Assembly (NCBI GenBank): GCA_002030045.1 | Contig: LQBI01000032.1 | Coordinates: 124,001 to 188,000, forward strand | Source: Candidatus Aegiribacteria sp. MLS_C | GTDB taxonomy: Bacteria > Fermentibacterota > Fermentibacteria > Fermentibacterales > JCC-6 | Length of the DNA: 64,000 nucleotides | Reading direction: 5' to 3' | Part shown: positions 34,905 through 43,068 of the stretch, piece after piece | How the letters are laid out: each line of letters opens with the position of its first letter | Numbering within the stretch: position 1 is the first letter of the stretch | Position numbers and translations under genes: made by a program | The notes under the pieces: model-generated | Told to the model about the DNA's origin: nothing | The model's input: only the letters and a program-made list of their open reading frames with translations | Database searches by the model: none

Positions 34905-36032
34905 CTACATGTTCAATCCCGGCCTGATGTGCACGAAGAGGAGCGACATGAGAGCATCGGACAGGATGACCATGAAAATGCTCATCACCACAGCCGACGT
35001 GGTGGCCTGTCCCACCGCCGAGGCGCCTCCCCTGACCCTCATTCCCATGAAGCTGCCCACGGTGGCTATTATCACCGCGAAGACCACGCTCTTCAGCATT
35101 CCCCACAGGATGTCCAGCGGTATAAGGGCCTTCCCCAGCTCCGACATGAAGGTCCTGGCCGGGAGTCCCAGGAACATGGTCCCGGCGAGGAGGCCTCCGA
35201 AGAGCCCGGAGATGTTCGCCAGGAGGACGAGGAAGGGCATCACGAACAGCAGGGCCATCATCTTGGGAGTGACGAGGTAGCTGAAGGTGTCGAAACCCAT
35301 CACCCTCAGGGCGCTGACCTCCTCCCGGACCTGCATCGTGCCTATCTCCGCCGCGTAGGCGGAACCGGACCTTCCAGCGACCAGGACGGCGGCCAGCATG
35401 GGGCCGATCTCCCAGGTGATGGAGTAACCGAGCAGCGCGGGCATGAAGGTCTCGGCGCCGAAGACCCTCATCTGGTAGCCGGCCTGGTAGCCAAGGACCA
35501 CTCCAAGCAGCCAGTTGAGGGTGACGACTATGGGAATGGCCTTCCAGCCGGATTCCTCCATGTAGTAGAAGACCATCTGCCATCTTATCCTGAGCGGGGT
35601 CAGGAGTATCTGGAAGAAAGAACCCACCGTCTCGAAGAGGAACTCGCCGAATGTCACCACCAGGCTCAGGAACTCGTAACCGTCCCTGCCCAGGGATTCG
35701 AATACCTCCCTGAAGGATGACGGGCGTTGTTCCTTCCTGGACCTGGACTCGAACTTTGCCAGGGTATCGAAGAGCCTGCTTACCGTTTCCGGGGCGTTCT
35801 CGATACCGACCCGCACCCCGGCCCTTTTCATCTCCCGGCAGAAGTCGAAAACAATCACGGCCGTCACGGTGTCTATGCCGGTACTTCCTGCGAAGTCCAC
35901 CACCAGCCTGCCGTCGTCCAGGATCTCGCGCCGGTGGAGTCCGATGAATTCCCTTACCTGATCGATGTCCTCGTCCACCAGAACACCGTGCACCCTCATC
36001 GAGGGGGAGTCGAAAGTGAGCTTTTCGAACAA
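34905..36032 (-). CDS. mlaE: MlaE-family permease with N-terminal STAS-like domain
   Basis: This 375-residue protein has two parts. Residues 1-100 form a STAS-like fold (LVVDFAGSTGIDTVTAVIVF) equivalent to separate MlaB proteins. The rest is a MlaE permease with about five helices and the conserved ITWEIGPMLAAVLVAGRSGS and VREEVSALRVMGFDTFSYLV. MlaE transports phospholipid or related lipids for outer-membrane maintenance. The gene is first in the operon and divergent from the TonB-like gene. Confidence 0.88.
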   Translation of the reverse strand: MFEKLTFDSPSMRVHGVLVDEDIDQVREFIGLHRREILDDGRLVVDFAGSTGIDTVTAVIVFDFCREMKRAGVRVGIENAPETVSRLFDTLAKFESRSRKEQRPSSFREVFESLGRDGYEFLSLVVTFGEFLFETVGSFFQILLTPLRIRWQMVFYYMEESGWKAIPIVVTLNWLLGVVLGYQAGYQMRVFGAETFMPALLGYSITWEIGPMLAAVLVAGRSGSAYAAEIGTMQVREEVSALRVMGFDTFSYLVTPKMMALLFVMPFLVLLANISGLFGGLLAGTMFLGLPARTFMSELGKALIPLDILWGMLKSVVFAVIIATVGSFMGMRVRGGASAVGQATTSAVVMSIFMVILSDALMSLLFVHIRPGLNM

Positions 36033-36162
36033 AGGCGAACGTACCTCCGGAGTTGTGAGTTCGGTTCTCCTGTCAGGACCTAATTTAATCCATGGTCTTA
36101 CGGGACGCTACAGCGGAATAATGACCGTCGTCCCGTGTATCATTGTCGAAGGAGGTGCTGGA

Positions 36163-36819
36163 ATGAGACATTCGGAGAACGGCAGCAGGGCCGGTACCAT
36201 GGACTACGGGATGCTCTTCGGCGTGGCCGCGATCATCCTGATGTTCGAACTCGTGCCGGGAGCGTCCGTGGGAAGGCTGTCCACGAGAACGGTCAGCGAG
36301 GAGATGAGGGGGTTCGATCCCGGGGAACTGTACGAGGTCCCTCCCGAAATGCCGGAGGAGGACCCGGTGGATGTGGAGAGCATAATAAGCAGCGAGATCC
36401 CCGAAGTAGTGCAGCCGGACCAGGTAATAAGCCTGGACCCTGACGCACAGGGGCTCGACACCGTTGCGACCGTGGACCCCAATGTCCTCGAGCCCGGCGT
36501 ACCAGAGGATGAACGCATACCGGAGCCCGGGACCTTCGTACCTCACAGCGTTCACCCTGTATGCACCTACAGGCCCACGCCGGATTATCCCGAGATGGCC
36601 CGTCAGGCCGGCGTGGAGGGAAGGGTGACGCTCCAGGTCTTCGTCTCGGCCGAGGGAGTGCCGCTGGAAGTCGTGGTGGTACAGAGCTCGGGACTCGCCA
36701 GCATGGACGAGGCGGCGAAGGAATCGATAATGAGGAGCAGCTGGTCGCCTGCGAAAAGGGACGACGGTGTCGCAGTGGGAGTGTGGACCTCCGTGATCTA
36801 CGATTTCGTGCTCGACTGA
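36163..36819 (+). CDS. TonB family protein
   Basis: This 218-residue protein starts at 36163 after ggaggtg. It has one N-terminal transmembrane helix (MLFGVAAIILMFELVPGASV), an acidic Pro/Glu/Asp-rich linker, and a C-terminal TonB domain (PDYPEMARQAGVEGRVTLQVF ... SSWSPAKRDDGVAVGVW). TonB domains pass proton-motive energy to outer-membrane receptors. ExbB/ExbD are not in the window. The track start at 35965 reads into the mla promoter region. Its last 22 bases overlap the convergent ABC ATPase gene. Confidence 0.8.
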   Translation: MRHSENGSRAGTMDYGMLFGVAAIILMFELVPGASVGRLSTRTVSEEMRGFDPGELYEVPPEMPEEDPVDVESIISSEIPEVVQPDQVISLDPDAQGLDTVATVDPNVLEPGVPEDERIPEPGTFVPHSVHPVCTYRPTPDYPEMARQAGVEGRVTLQVFVSAEGVPLEVVVVQSSGLASMDEAAKESIMRSSWSPAKRDDGVAVGVWTSVIYDFVLD

Positions 36820-37574
36820 TGCTCGCCGAGGACGAGGGATTCGAAGGTCCGTCGGAGGGAGACCAGGCAGTCCGTGAAGGGTCCGGAGAGCCGGGACCTG
36901 GGATCGGGCAGGTGGATGGTCTCCCTCCTCACAACCGTTCCCGGCCGGTGCCCCAGTACTATTACCTTCTCAGCCAGGTATACCGCTTCCTCGATGTTAT
37001 GGGTGACGAAGATCACTGTGGTTGAGGATTCCTTCCAGAGTTCTCTGAGGCTGTTCTGAAGCTCCTGGCTGGTCCTGGTGTCCAGTGAGCTGAAGGGCTC
37101 GTCCAGCAGGAGCAGGTCCGGTCCCATGACCAGGGCCCGGGCAAGGGCGACCCTCTGTTGCATCCCTCCGGAGAGCTGGTGCGGGTATGACCCCGCAAAG
37201 GATGAGAGACCCACCATGTCCAGCATGCGGGCGACCTCCCCGTGTCTCCTGTCCCTGTCCATACCCGCCGCCCGCAGCGGGAACTCCAGGTTCGAGCGGA
37301 CGGTCATCCAGGGGAAGAGAGCTCCCTGCTGGAAGACGTACCCCACCACCGGGACGCCCCCTCCGCGCCCGGTCATCATGGTTACAGTTCCGGAATCCGG
37401 CACCTCCAGTCCCGCCAGAGTCCTCAGCAGAGTGGTCTTGCCGCACCCGGTGGGTCCCAGGACGCAGAGGAAGTCACCCCTGTCCACCTGGAAGCTCACC
37501 GGGCCAAGGGCGTGCAGTTCCCCATCCTGTTCCCTGTAGGTCACTGACAGGCCTGTCACGCTCAGCGCCTCCAT
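36798..37574 (-). CDS. ABC transporter ATPase, NitT/TauT type
   Basis: This 258-residue ATPase has Walker A VLGPTGCGKTTLLRTLAGLE, the family's GYVFQQGALFPWMTVRSNLE, signature LSGGMQQRVALARALVMGPD and Walker B LLLDEPFSSLDTRTSQELQN, as in SsuB/TauB/NrtD proteins. It is the last gene of the three-gene import operon, one base after the permease. Confidence 0.85.
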   Translation of the reverse strand: MEALSVTGLSVTYREQDGELHALGPVSFQVDRGDFLCVLGPTGCGKTTLLRTLAGLEVPDSGTVTMMTGRGGGVPVVGYVFQQGALFPWMTVRSNLEFPLRAAGMDRDRRHGEVARMLDMVGLSSFAGSYPHQLSGGMQQRVALARALVMGPDLLLLDEPFSSLDTRTSQELQNSLRELWKESSTTVIFVTHNIEEAVYLAEKVIVLGHRPGTVVRRETIHLPDPRSRLSGPFTDCLVSLRRTFESLVLGEHQSSTKS

Positions 37575-37575
37575 C

Positions 37576-38460
37576 TCACCTCTCCCTGCTCCGGAGTACC
37601 AGCGATCCCTCCCCCAGCGCTTCCAGGCCCCTGGAGAACAGAGCTCCGATCAGGGCCACCACCATGATGCTGGCCAGCATCACGTCGTACCTGGAGAGCT
37701 GGTAGGAGTACCTTATCATGTAGCCGATCCCGGAATTGGCGCCGGGCAGCATCTCGGCGGCCACTATCACCATCCAGCACCTTCCTATCCCCATTCTCAG
37801 GCCGTGGAATATATCGGGCAGGGCCGACGGCACTACCACCCGGGTGAAGGTCAGGAGTTTCCCCGCGCCAAGTATGCGGGCGGCCTCCAGGTGGAGTTTC
37901 CGTACGCTCCGCACTCCCTGCATGGTGCCCAGGATGATGGGGAAGACGCCTCCCCAGAACAGTATGAATACCATGCCCAGCTGCAGTTCGTTCAGTATGT
38001 GCCTCCGGTAGACCAGTTCCTCCAGGCCCAGGACCTGGGTCAGTGTCCTGGCCCTGAAGACCATTATGGACAGCGGAAGCAGTGCAATGGCGGAGAGGGG
38101 CCGGGCCATCTCCACTATCAGGGAGAGGAACCTTCGGAAGCAGCCGTAGGCTCCCATGAGAAGACCCAGGGGTATGCCCGCCAGTACGGCGATCGAGAAA
38201 CCGACCATGACCCGTGAAACACTCACGAATGCGCTCCACGCGATGGATCCCTGGGACAGCAGATCCGTGGCGGGGTGAGCCAGGACCGAGAATACCCTTC
38301 CCGGAGAGGGGAAAAGGGTTTCCCTCCCCCCTCCGGTGGAAAGGGTCCATACCAGGAGGAGAAGGGCCGGCAGCAGGAGACCCTGCAGGACACCCGCAAA
38401 GCCGCCGGAAAGCCCCCTGCTGAGCAGGCTCCCCTTCGTGGCTGCCGCTGTTCTCTTCAC
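37576..38460 (-). CDS. ABC transporter permease, NitT/TauT type
   Basis: This 294-residue protein has about six transmembrane helices. A family-typical opening (ETLFPSPGRVFSVLAHPATD) and an EAA-type loop (LHLEAARILGAGKLLTFTRV) place it with SsuC/TauC permeases. The start overlaps the binding-protein stop by four bases. The substrate is set by the binding protein and is unknown. Confidence 0.85.
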   Translation of the reverse strand: MKRTAAATKGSLLSRGLSGGFAGVLQGLLLPALLLLVWTLSTGGGRETLFPSPGRVFSVLAHPATDLLSQGSIAWSAFVSVSRVMVGFSIAVLAGIPLGLLMGAYGCFRRFLSLIVEMARPLSAIALLPLSIMVFRARTLTQVLGLEELVYRRHILNELQLGMVFILFWGGVFPIILGTMQGVRSVRKLHLEAARILGAGKLLTFTRVVVPSALPDIFHGLRMGIGRCWMVIVAAEMLPGANSGIGYMIRYSYQLSRYDVMLASIMVVALIGALFSRGLEALGEGSLVLRSRER

Positions 38461-39641
38461 TCAGCCTGGGGCAGCAGGGTGAAGTCGCAGAGGAAGGACA
38501 TGTTCGCTACGTCGTCCTTCTCCGCCAGAGGGCCTGTGAGGGAATTCAGGGCCCTCATCTGGTCCAGTATCGCCGCCATGTCGCCCATCCATTCTTCCGT
38601 GACCTCGGTACTGTATCCGCTGGTGGCCATTGAGACCAGTTCAACTTCCAGCGGGTTGCCTATCCACTCCGCCGCGGCTTCGGCGGCGTCCTCCGGATTC
38701 CGGTTGATGTAGTCGGTGGCGGCGACGAAGAGTCTGAGGGCGGCCGCCACATCTTCCGGCCTGCCCGTGATGGCGGCTCCGGTGGCGGCTATGGCGCAGC
38801 AGGGATGGTTCGCCAGGTCCCCGGGAGGAAGGTCCGAGAGTTCGGCCACGCACTTCCCGATCCCGCTGTGCTCCGCCAGGGCGCAGGCCGGGTTGTTGGA
38901 GACGTAGCCGTGTACAGTTCCGTTCTGAAGGGCCGGATTGAGGTTAGGCTCTCCCTGGGCGTTGAAGAGGAGCACCTGTGAACCGGGCTGCGGATTGCCC
39001 TGCATGCTCCAGGCCACACCCTCCTCGTTGAGGGCCGACTGGAAAATGACCAGCGCCACCGCCATGGGGCTCTTGAATCCGATGACAACGGGTTCTCCGC
39101 TTCCGCGGACCCATTCCAGGAAGCTGGCCCAGTCCGTGACCTCCCCGTTGTCCGCAGATACCACCAGCATGTCGCCCCTCGTGTGAAGCGGGCTCACTAT
39201 CCTGATCCCGCTGCCCTGGTCAGCGCTTGACACAAAGGAGTTCACGCCTCCGAAACCGATGTCGAAAAGGCCTGCCACCATGTTGTTCGGCACGTTTATG
39301 GCCCCCTGTGACTGCACGAGTTCTATCTCGAGGACCTTCTCGCCGTTCTCCACCAGTGCGTAGTAGCTTTCTCCCAGGGGCTCCAGGTAAATACCGTAGG
39401 CGTCCCTCATAGCCTCGCCGCGGAGAGCGGACACGAATACCGCGGAATGATGGTCGTGGTTGCAGTAGCCGATCTTCAGGAGCGGCACCTCGGTGGAGAG
39501 ATCGGGAGCGGGAAGAGTATCCGCAACGGTCGATGCGGTGTCGGGAACTGTCTCGTCGGACCCGCCGCCGCAACCCGGAACTGTCATTACGAAGGTAAGC
39601 GAGAGGAAGAGAAGGAAAAGGGGGAACGTTGTCCTGGACAT
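38457..39641 (-). CDS. ABC transporter substrate-binding lipoprotein, NitT/TauT-like
   Basis: This 394-residue lipoprotein has its signal ending VMTVPGC. The binding fold starts LLKIGYCNHDHHSAVFVSAL, where related proteins often have a GY-x-P motif; the HDHH run is unusual and could bind metal. ATG 39641 is preferred over TTG 39653 because ggag lies six bases before it. NitT/TauT relatives bind nitrate, sulfonates, pyrimidines or metals, and none is indicated clearly here. Confidence 0.75.
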   Translation of the reverse strand: MSRTTFPLFLLFLSLTFVMTVPGCGGGSDETVPDTASTVADTLPAPDLSTEVPLLKIGYCNHDHHSAVFVSALRGEAMRDAYGIYLEPLGESYYALVENGEKVLEIELVQSQGAINVPNNMVAGLFDIGFGGVNSFVSSADQGSGIRIVSPLHTRGDMLVVSADNGEVTDWASFLEWVRGSGEPVVIGFKSPMAVALVIFQSALNEEGVAWSMQGNPQPGSQVLLFNAQGEPNLNPALQNGTVHGYVSNNPACALAEHSGIGKCVAELSDLPPGDLANHPCCAIAATGAAITGRPEDVAAALRLFVAATDYINRNPEDAAEAAAEWIGNPLEVELVSMATSGYSTEVTEEWMGDMAAILDQMRALNSLTGPLAEKDDVANMSFLCDFTLLPQAE

Positions 39642-39984
39642 ATGATTCTCCAATTCGGTGGGTGCTCGAACTACAACCTGCAGTCGACGGATCAGGGCCT
39701 CACATTTCGAATCACCTCCCCGGATAATGGATACGAGTCGATCGGCAGAATCTGCATACGCATCGCTTCAGGGTCAACCTCAGGTCACACATCGGTTTTG
39801 CGGGTTCCGGAAACCCGGTTAACGCATCGATGCCGTTTCTGTTAACGGGCACGGTGCGGAACGGGAAAAGGATCAGGGGAATGCTCCGTCCCCTTTTTCG
39901 TGAAGGTGCGTTAACCCTGCGAGCTGCGGAAATGTGACCGGCCCTTCCCTTTCGCTATATTCGTACTTCGAACACTTTCCAAGA
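39642..39984. other. Divergent intergenic region with hairpins, no gene
   Basis: About 340 bases separate the ABC operon from the HAD fusion gene. I see no ORF of substance and no riboswitch consensus I could recognise on either strand. It contains an inverted repeat cgggttccggaaacccg near 39800 and the terminator-like hairpin listed separately. Confidence 0.4.
39876..39898 (+). terminator. Hairpin followed by T-run, possible attenuator
   Basis: The sequence ggggaatgctccgtcccc forms a GGGGA/TCCCC stem with an 8-base loop and is followed by TTTTT on the plus strand. It lies about 90 bases before the HAD fusion gene, so it could end a short leader transcript. Confidence 0.4.
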
Positions 39985-41607
39985 ATGGATGGTCTCTTGA
40001 ACAAGGACTTTCTGCTTCTGATCGACGCCGACGACACGCTCTGGGAGAGCGCGCTCTTCTTCGTGCGCGCCGAGGAGGATTTTCTCGGTCTAATGACTGC
40101 CCTGGGCGCCCCGTTGGAGGAGGTCAGGCGAACGGTCCACAGGAAGGACATCGAGAGGCTATCCGTGACAGGTTACGGTGCCGGGCCTTACATGAACACC
40201 CTCTCGTCGGTCATGCATGAATTCGTTCCCGCACCTCCCGAGTGGTCCCTGGTGGCACTGGAGGACATACGGCGGTGCCTCATCGGACATCCGGTGGTGG
40301 TCGCCCCCGGCGTTCATGATACGCTTGCCGAGATATCGGCCATGTCCTTCCGCTCGGTGGTCTACACCATGGGAGAGGAGGGCCACCAGAAGGACAAGTT
40401 CCTTCGATCGGGTCTCGGGTCTGAGGTGGACGAACTTGCCATCGTACCGGAGAAGACCGTTGATTCCCTGATAGAACTGCTGCATCGTACAGGATACGGT
40501 CCCGAAAGAACGGTCCTGGTCGGCAACAGTCCCAGGTCCGACATCAATCCCGCCACCAGTCTCGGTCTCTTCGCCGTTTATCTGAGGAGGGACCTCACCT
40601 GGGCTGCCGAGCACCAGGAGCTGGCCCATCCTGAACTTGTGGCCGAGATAAGGAGGTTCGATGAACTCCCGGGACTGCTGAGAAAGTTCTCAGGAAGACT
40701 GGGTGTGGAAATGGTCCCGGCGGAGCCGGGAATGGTCCCGGCTGAGCCGGGAATTGTTCGAATGAGTGAAGAACAAGACGGGATGCCGCAGGTGAACCTG
40801 CTCGACGCGCTGGACCCAGGGCTCATAGAGTACAGGACCGACCTGTCAGGCAAGGAGGGGGTCCTGAGAAGGATAGCGGTCCTTGCCGCCGGCAGCGGAA
40901 AGACCGGCGCAGCCGTCGAGGACAGGATCTTCGATGCGCTCATGGAAAGGGAATCCCTGGGTTCGACGGGATTCGGCCACGGAGTGGCCATACCCCACTG
41001 CCGTACAGGAAGCATGGAGACATTCATGGCAGGGCTCCTGGTATCCTCCGAGGGTATCGATTTCGATTCCATCGACGGGGAGAGGGTCAGGATATTCCCC
41101 TTCGTAATAGGTCCCGAATCGGAGCCCCGGGTGTACCTGAGGCTCCTTGCCTCGATAGCGCAGATCTTCAGGCACGAGGACACCAGGAAGGCGATACTGT
41201 CCCTTCGCGACCCGGAGGAGGTCCGGCGGCTGCTCCGGGAACAGGCCAGTCCGAAGGACGAGACCCCTCCCAGAAGACCCGGAATGAAGATGATGCACGT
41301 CTTCGTACAGAACGAGGAGATCTTCGATGACATCCTTCAGGTATTCACCGGGTCGGACTCGATCTCTGCCATGGTCCTGGAGGCCCGCGAATCCACGGAC
41401 TACCTGATGAAGGGTCCCTTCTTCGACGGGTTCTGGGATTCCAAGGTCCAGCGCTTCAGCAGGCTGATAGTGGCGGTGGTCCGTGACGAACTCGTGAATT
41501 CAGCGGTAAGGAGTATCGAGTACGTATGCGGCAGGCTTTCCGACAGGGACGACATAATGGTCACGGTCACCGATCTCCGCTGCACGCTCGGCTCACTGGG
41601 ACTCTAG
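39985..41607 (+). CDS. HAD hydrolase - PTS EIIA - PII-like three-domain fusion
   Basis: This 540-residue protein has three parts. Residues 1 to about 235 are a HAD phosphatase with DxD motif LLLIDADDTLWES, then VVYTMGE, the KTVDSL Lys and VLVGNSPRSDINPATSLG. A short repeated linker (VPAEPGMVPAEPGIV) follows. Next is a complete EIIA of the fructose/Ntr type (DALMERESLGSTGFGHGVAI then PHCRT, with the phosphorylatable His). The last about 105 residues (MKMMHVFVQNEEIFDDILQV ... LIVAVVRDELV) resemble PII-like sensors. EIIA with a PII-like tail is known; the HAD fusion is not one I recognise. It may couple PTS phosphorylation state to dephosphorylation of a metabolite. GTG 39934 is an alternative start. 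Confidence 0.8.
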   Translation: MDGLLNKDFLLLIDADDTLWESALFFVRAEEDFLGLMTALGAPLEEVRRTVHRKDIERLSVTGYGAGPYMNTLSSVMHEFVPAPPEWSLVALEDIRRCLIGHPVVVAPGVHDTLAEISAMSFRSVVYTMGEEGHQKDKFLRSGLGSEVDELAIVPEKTVDSLIELLHRTGYGPERTVLVGNSPRSDINPATSLGLFAVYLRRDLTWAAEHQELAHPELVAEIRRFDELPGLLRKFSGRLGVEMVPAEPGMVPAEPGIVRMSEEQDGMPQVNLLDALDPGLIEYRTDLSGKEGVLRRIAVLAAGSGKTGAAVEDRIFDALMERESLGSTGFGHGVAIPHCRTGSMETFMAGLLVSSEGIDFDSIDGERVRIFPFVIGPESEPRVYLRLLASIAQIFRHEDTRKAILSLRDPEEVRRLLREQASPKDETPPRRPGMKMMHVFVQNEEIFDDILQVFTGSDSISAMVLEARESTDYLMKGPFFDGFWDSKVQRFSRLIVAVVRDELVNSAVRSIEYVCGRLSDRDDIMVTVTDLRCTLGSLGL

Positions 41608-41640
41608 ACTGCTGGCCTTTACATTGACTACACCGGCATC

Positions 41641-41843
41641 ATGCAGGAGACAGCGGGACCGGTCTGCGCGAAGTACTCGCTCACGCGGTCCGGCGGGATC
41701 CATGGTTCCATTCCCGTGAGAATGACTGACCCCACCGTGTCACGGAGCTTCGAATGACCACCATCATAGTCTTCGAGATCATCGGTCCCATCATGGCCAA
41801 GGTCGCACTGAGAAGAGCCGGGGAGATAAGGGATTCCGAGTGA
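41641..41843 (+). pseudogene. Remnants of a cation/proton antiporter C-terminus
   Basis: Two adjacent short frames each resemble the tail of Kef/NhaP-type antiporters: ETAGPVCAKYSLTRSGGI from 41641, and a 29-codon ORF at 41754-41843 reading IIVFEIIGPIMAKVALRRAG. They overlap by one dinucleotide and neither can make a membrane protein. They look like decayed, perhaps duplicated, tails. Confidence 0.35.
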
Positions 41844-41850
41844 ACTCCGA

Positions 41851-41871
41851 CCGACCCGCTAGCGGGGTCGG
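41851..41871. terminator. Bidirectional terminator-like hairpin
   Basis: CCGACCC and GGGTCGG pair around the 7-base loop gctagcg. The hairpin overlaps the stop codon of the glycosyltransferase gene and separates it from the antiporter remnants. There is no T-run, so the terminator role is tentative. Confidence 0.35.
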
Positions 41872-42974
41872 GAAGACCCCTTGTTCATGATCTCCTCCAC
41901 CGCCTCCGCCAGCCTTTCAGCTGCGGCGTCCCAGGTGTAGCCCGCAGCGCGGGCGAGGCATCTTCCGGACATTCCGGCCCTTAACCCGCCGTCGGAGACC
42001 AGCAGGGCGATACCGCGCATCATGTCGGCAACGGAGAGGGGATCCACCAGGATTCCCGCCTCCCCAGCCAGCTCCTCCAGGGCTGTCCCCGCGGAGACCA
42101 CAACCGGGGTTCCCGCCGACATGGCTTCGAGCACGGGAAAACCGAATCCCTCCTTGAGCGATGGCATGAGCAGCCCCGCCGCTCCTGCGTAGAGTTCCCT
42201 CAGCCTGTCGTCCTCCACCGACGACACCACGGTGACGGCCTCCCTGGCAGGGCTGTCCTCCAGCTCCCTCATGAAACCCCGGTATGCCCTGTCCCTTCGG
42301 ACCACCATCACCAGCGGCGGCACCCCGGCTCCCGTGGCCCGGAGCCGGGCATAGGCGACCAGCAGGCGGGACAGGTTCTTGTATGCACGGGCGTTCCCTA
42401 CATAGAGGAGATACCCGGCCTCACCTGTCCAGGCCGGGCGACCTCCCGGGGGGAAGAGGTCCTGACCCTCGCCGGTGACCCTGATCCTGTCCCTGCAGCC
42501 CGGAAAGACCGTCTCAAACTCGTCCCGGGTCGCCAGGGAGGGTACTGCTATCAGCGCTGCATGGGCGGCCGACCGGAAGATCATACGCCGGAAAACCATG
42601 CGGGCAAGGATGTTGCGGATCCACAGCGGACCGAAGTATCCGGGAAGGTTCAGAACCATCATATCGTAGACGGATATGCCTGTGGGTATTCCCGGGCAGG
42701 GTCCCGCCATGGAGAAGTTCATGTAGAAATCAGCCCCCGAGGATTCCACCAGGGGTGTGACCCTCCGGCGCTCCTCCCGGCGGAAACGGGGGACCGGGCA
42801 ATGGATCGTTCTTACGGGAATCCGGTCCAGATGGCGGACCGCATCGGGCAGGACCAGCGCCTCCAGCTCCCAGCCCGGCCTTACCCTTGCAAGCCCGCCC
42901 AGGATCCCGAGAATGTGCCGTCCGATCCCGTCCACGTGTTCCTGAAGTGCTCTGGCATCGGCCAGCAGCTTCAT
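41859..42974 (-). CDS. Glycosyltransferase family 4 (GT-B)
   Basis: This 371-residue protein opens with a typical MKLLADARALQEHVDGIGRH. The C-terminal donor-binding half has YLLYVGNARAYKNLSRLLVA and the E-x7-E motif region LMPSLKEGFGFPVLEAMSAG. It transfers a sugar from an NDP-sugar with retention, acting at the inner face of the membrane or in the cytoplasm. ATG 42974 fits family N-termini better than the track start at 43028. No other polysaccharide gene adjoins it. The acceptor is unknown. Confidence 0.82.
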   Translation of the reverse strand: MKLLADARALQEHVDGIGRHILGILGGLARVRPGWELEALVLPDAVRHLDRIPVRTIHCPVPRFRREERRRVTPLVESSGADFYMNFSMAGPCPGIPTGISVYDMMVLNLPGYFGPLWIRNILARMVFRRMIFRSAAHAALIAVPSLATRDEFETVFPGCRDRIRVTGEGQDLFPPGGRPAWTGEAGYLLYVGNARAYKNLSRLLVAYARLRATGAGVPPLVMVVRRDRAYRGFMRELEDSPAREAVTVVSSVEDDRLRELYAGAAGLLMPSLKEGFGFPVLEAMSAGTPVVVSAGTALEELAGEAGILVDPLSVADMMRGIALLVSDGGLRAGMSGRCLARAAGYTWDAAAERLAEAVEEIMNKGSSRPR

Positions 42975-43068
42975 GGCGACGCTTCCCAGACGCCTGCCGC
43001 CATACTGCACCGTGGACGACTCTCGCATGCCCGGTCATTCCCGGGTCTGATTGAATACAGGGACAGGA

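Noticed and set aside
39642-39984. Riboswitch upstream of the ABC importer
   Set aside because: I looked for TPP-, cobalamin- and SAM-like conserved cores on the minus strand and found none; only generic hairpins are visible.
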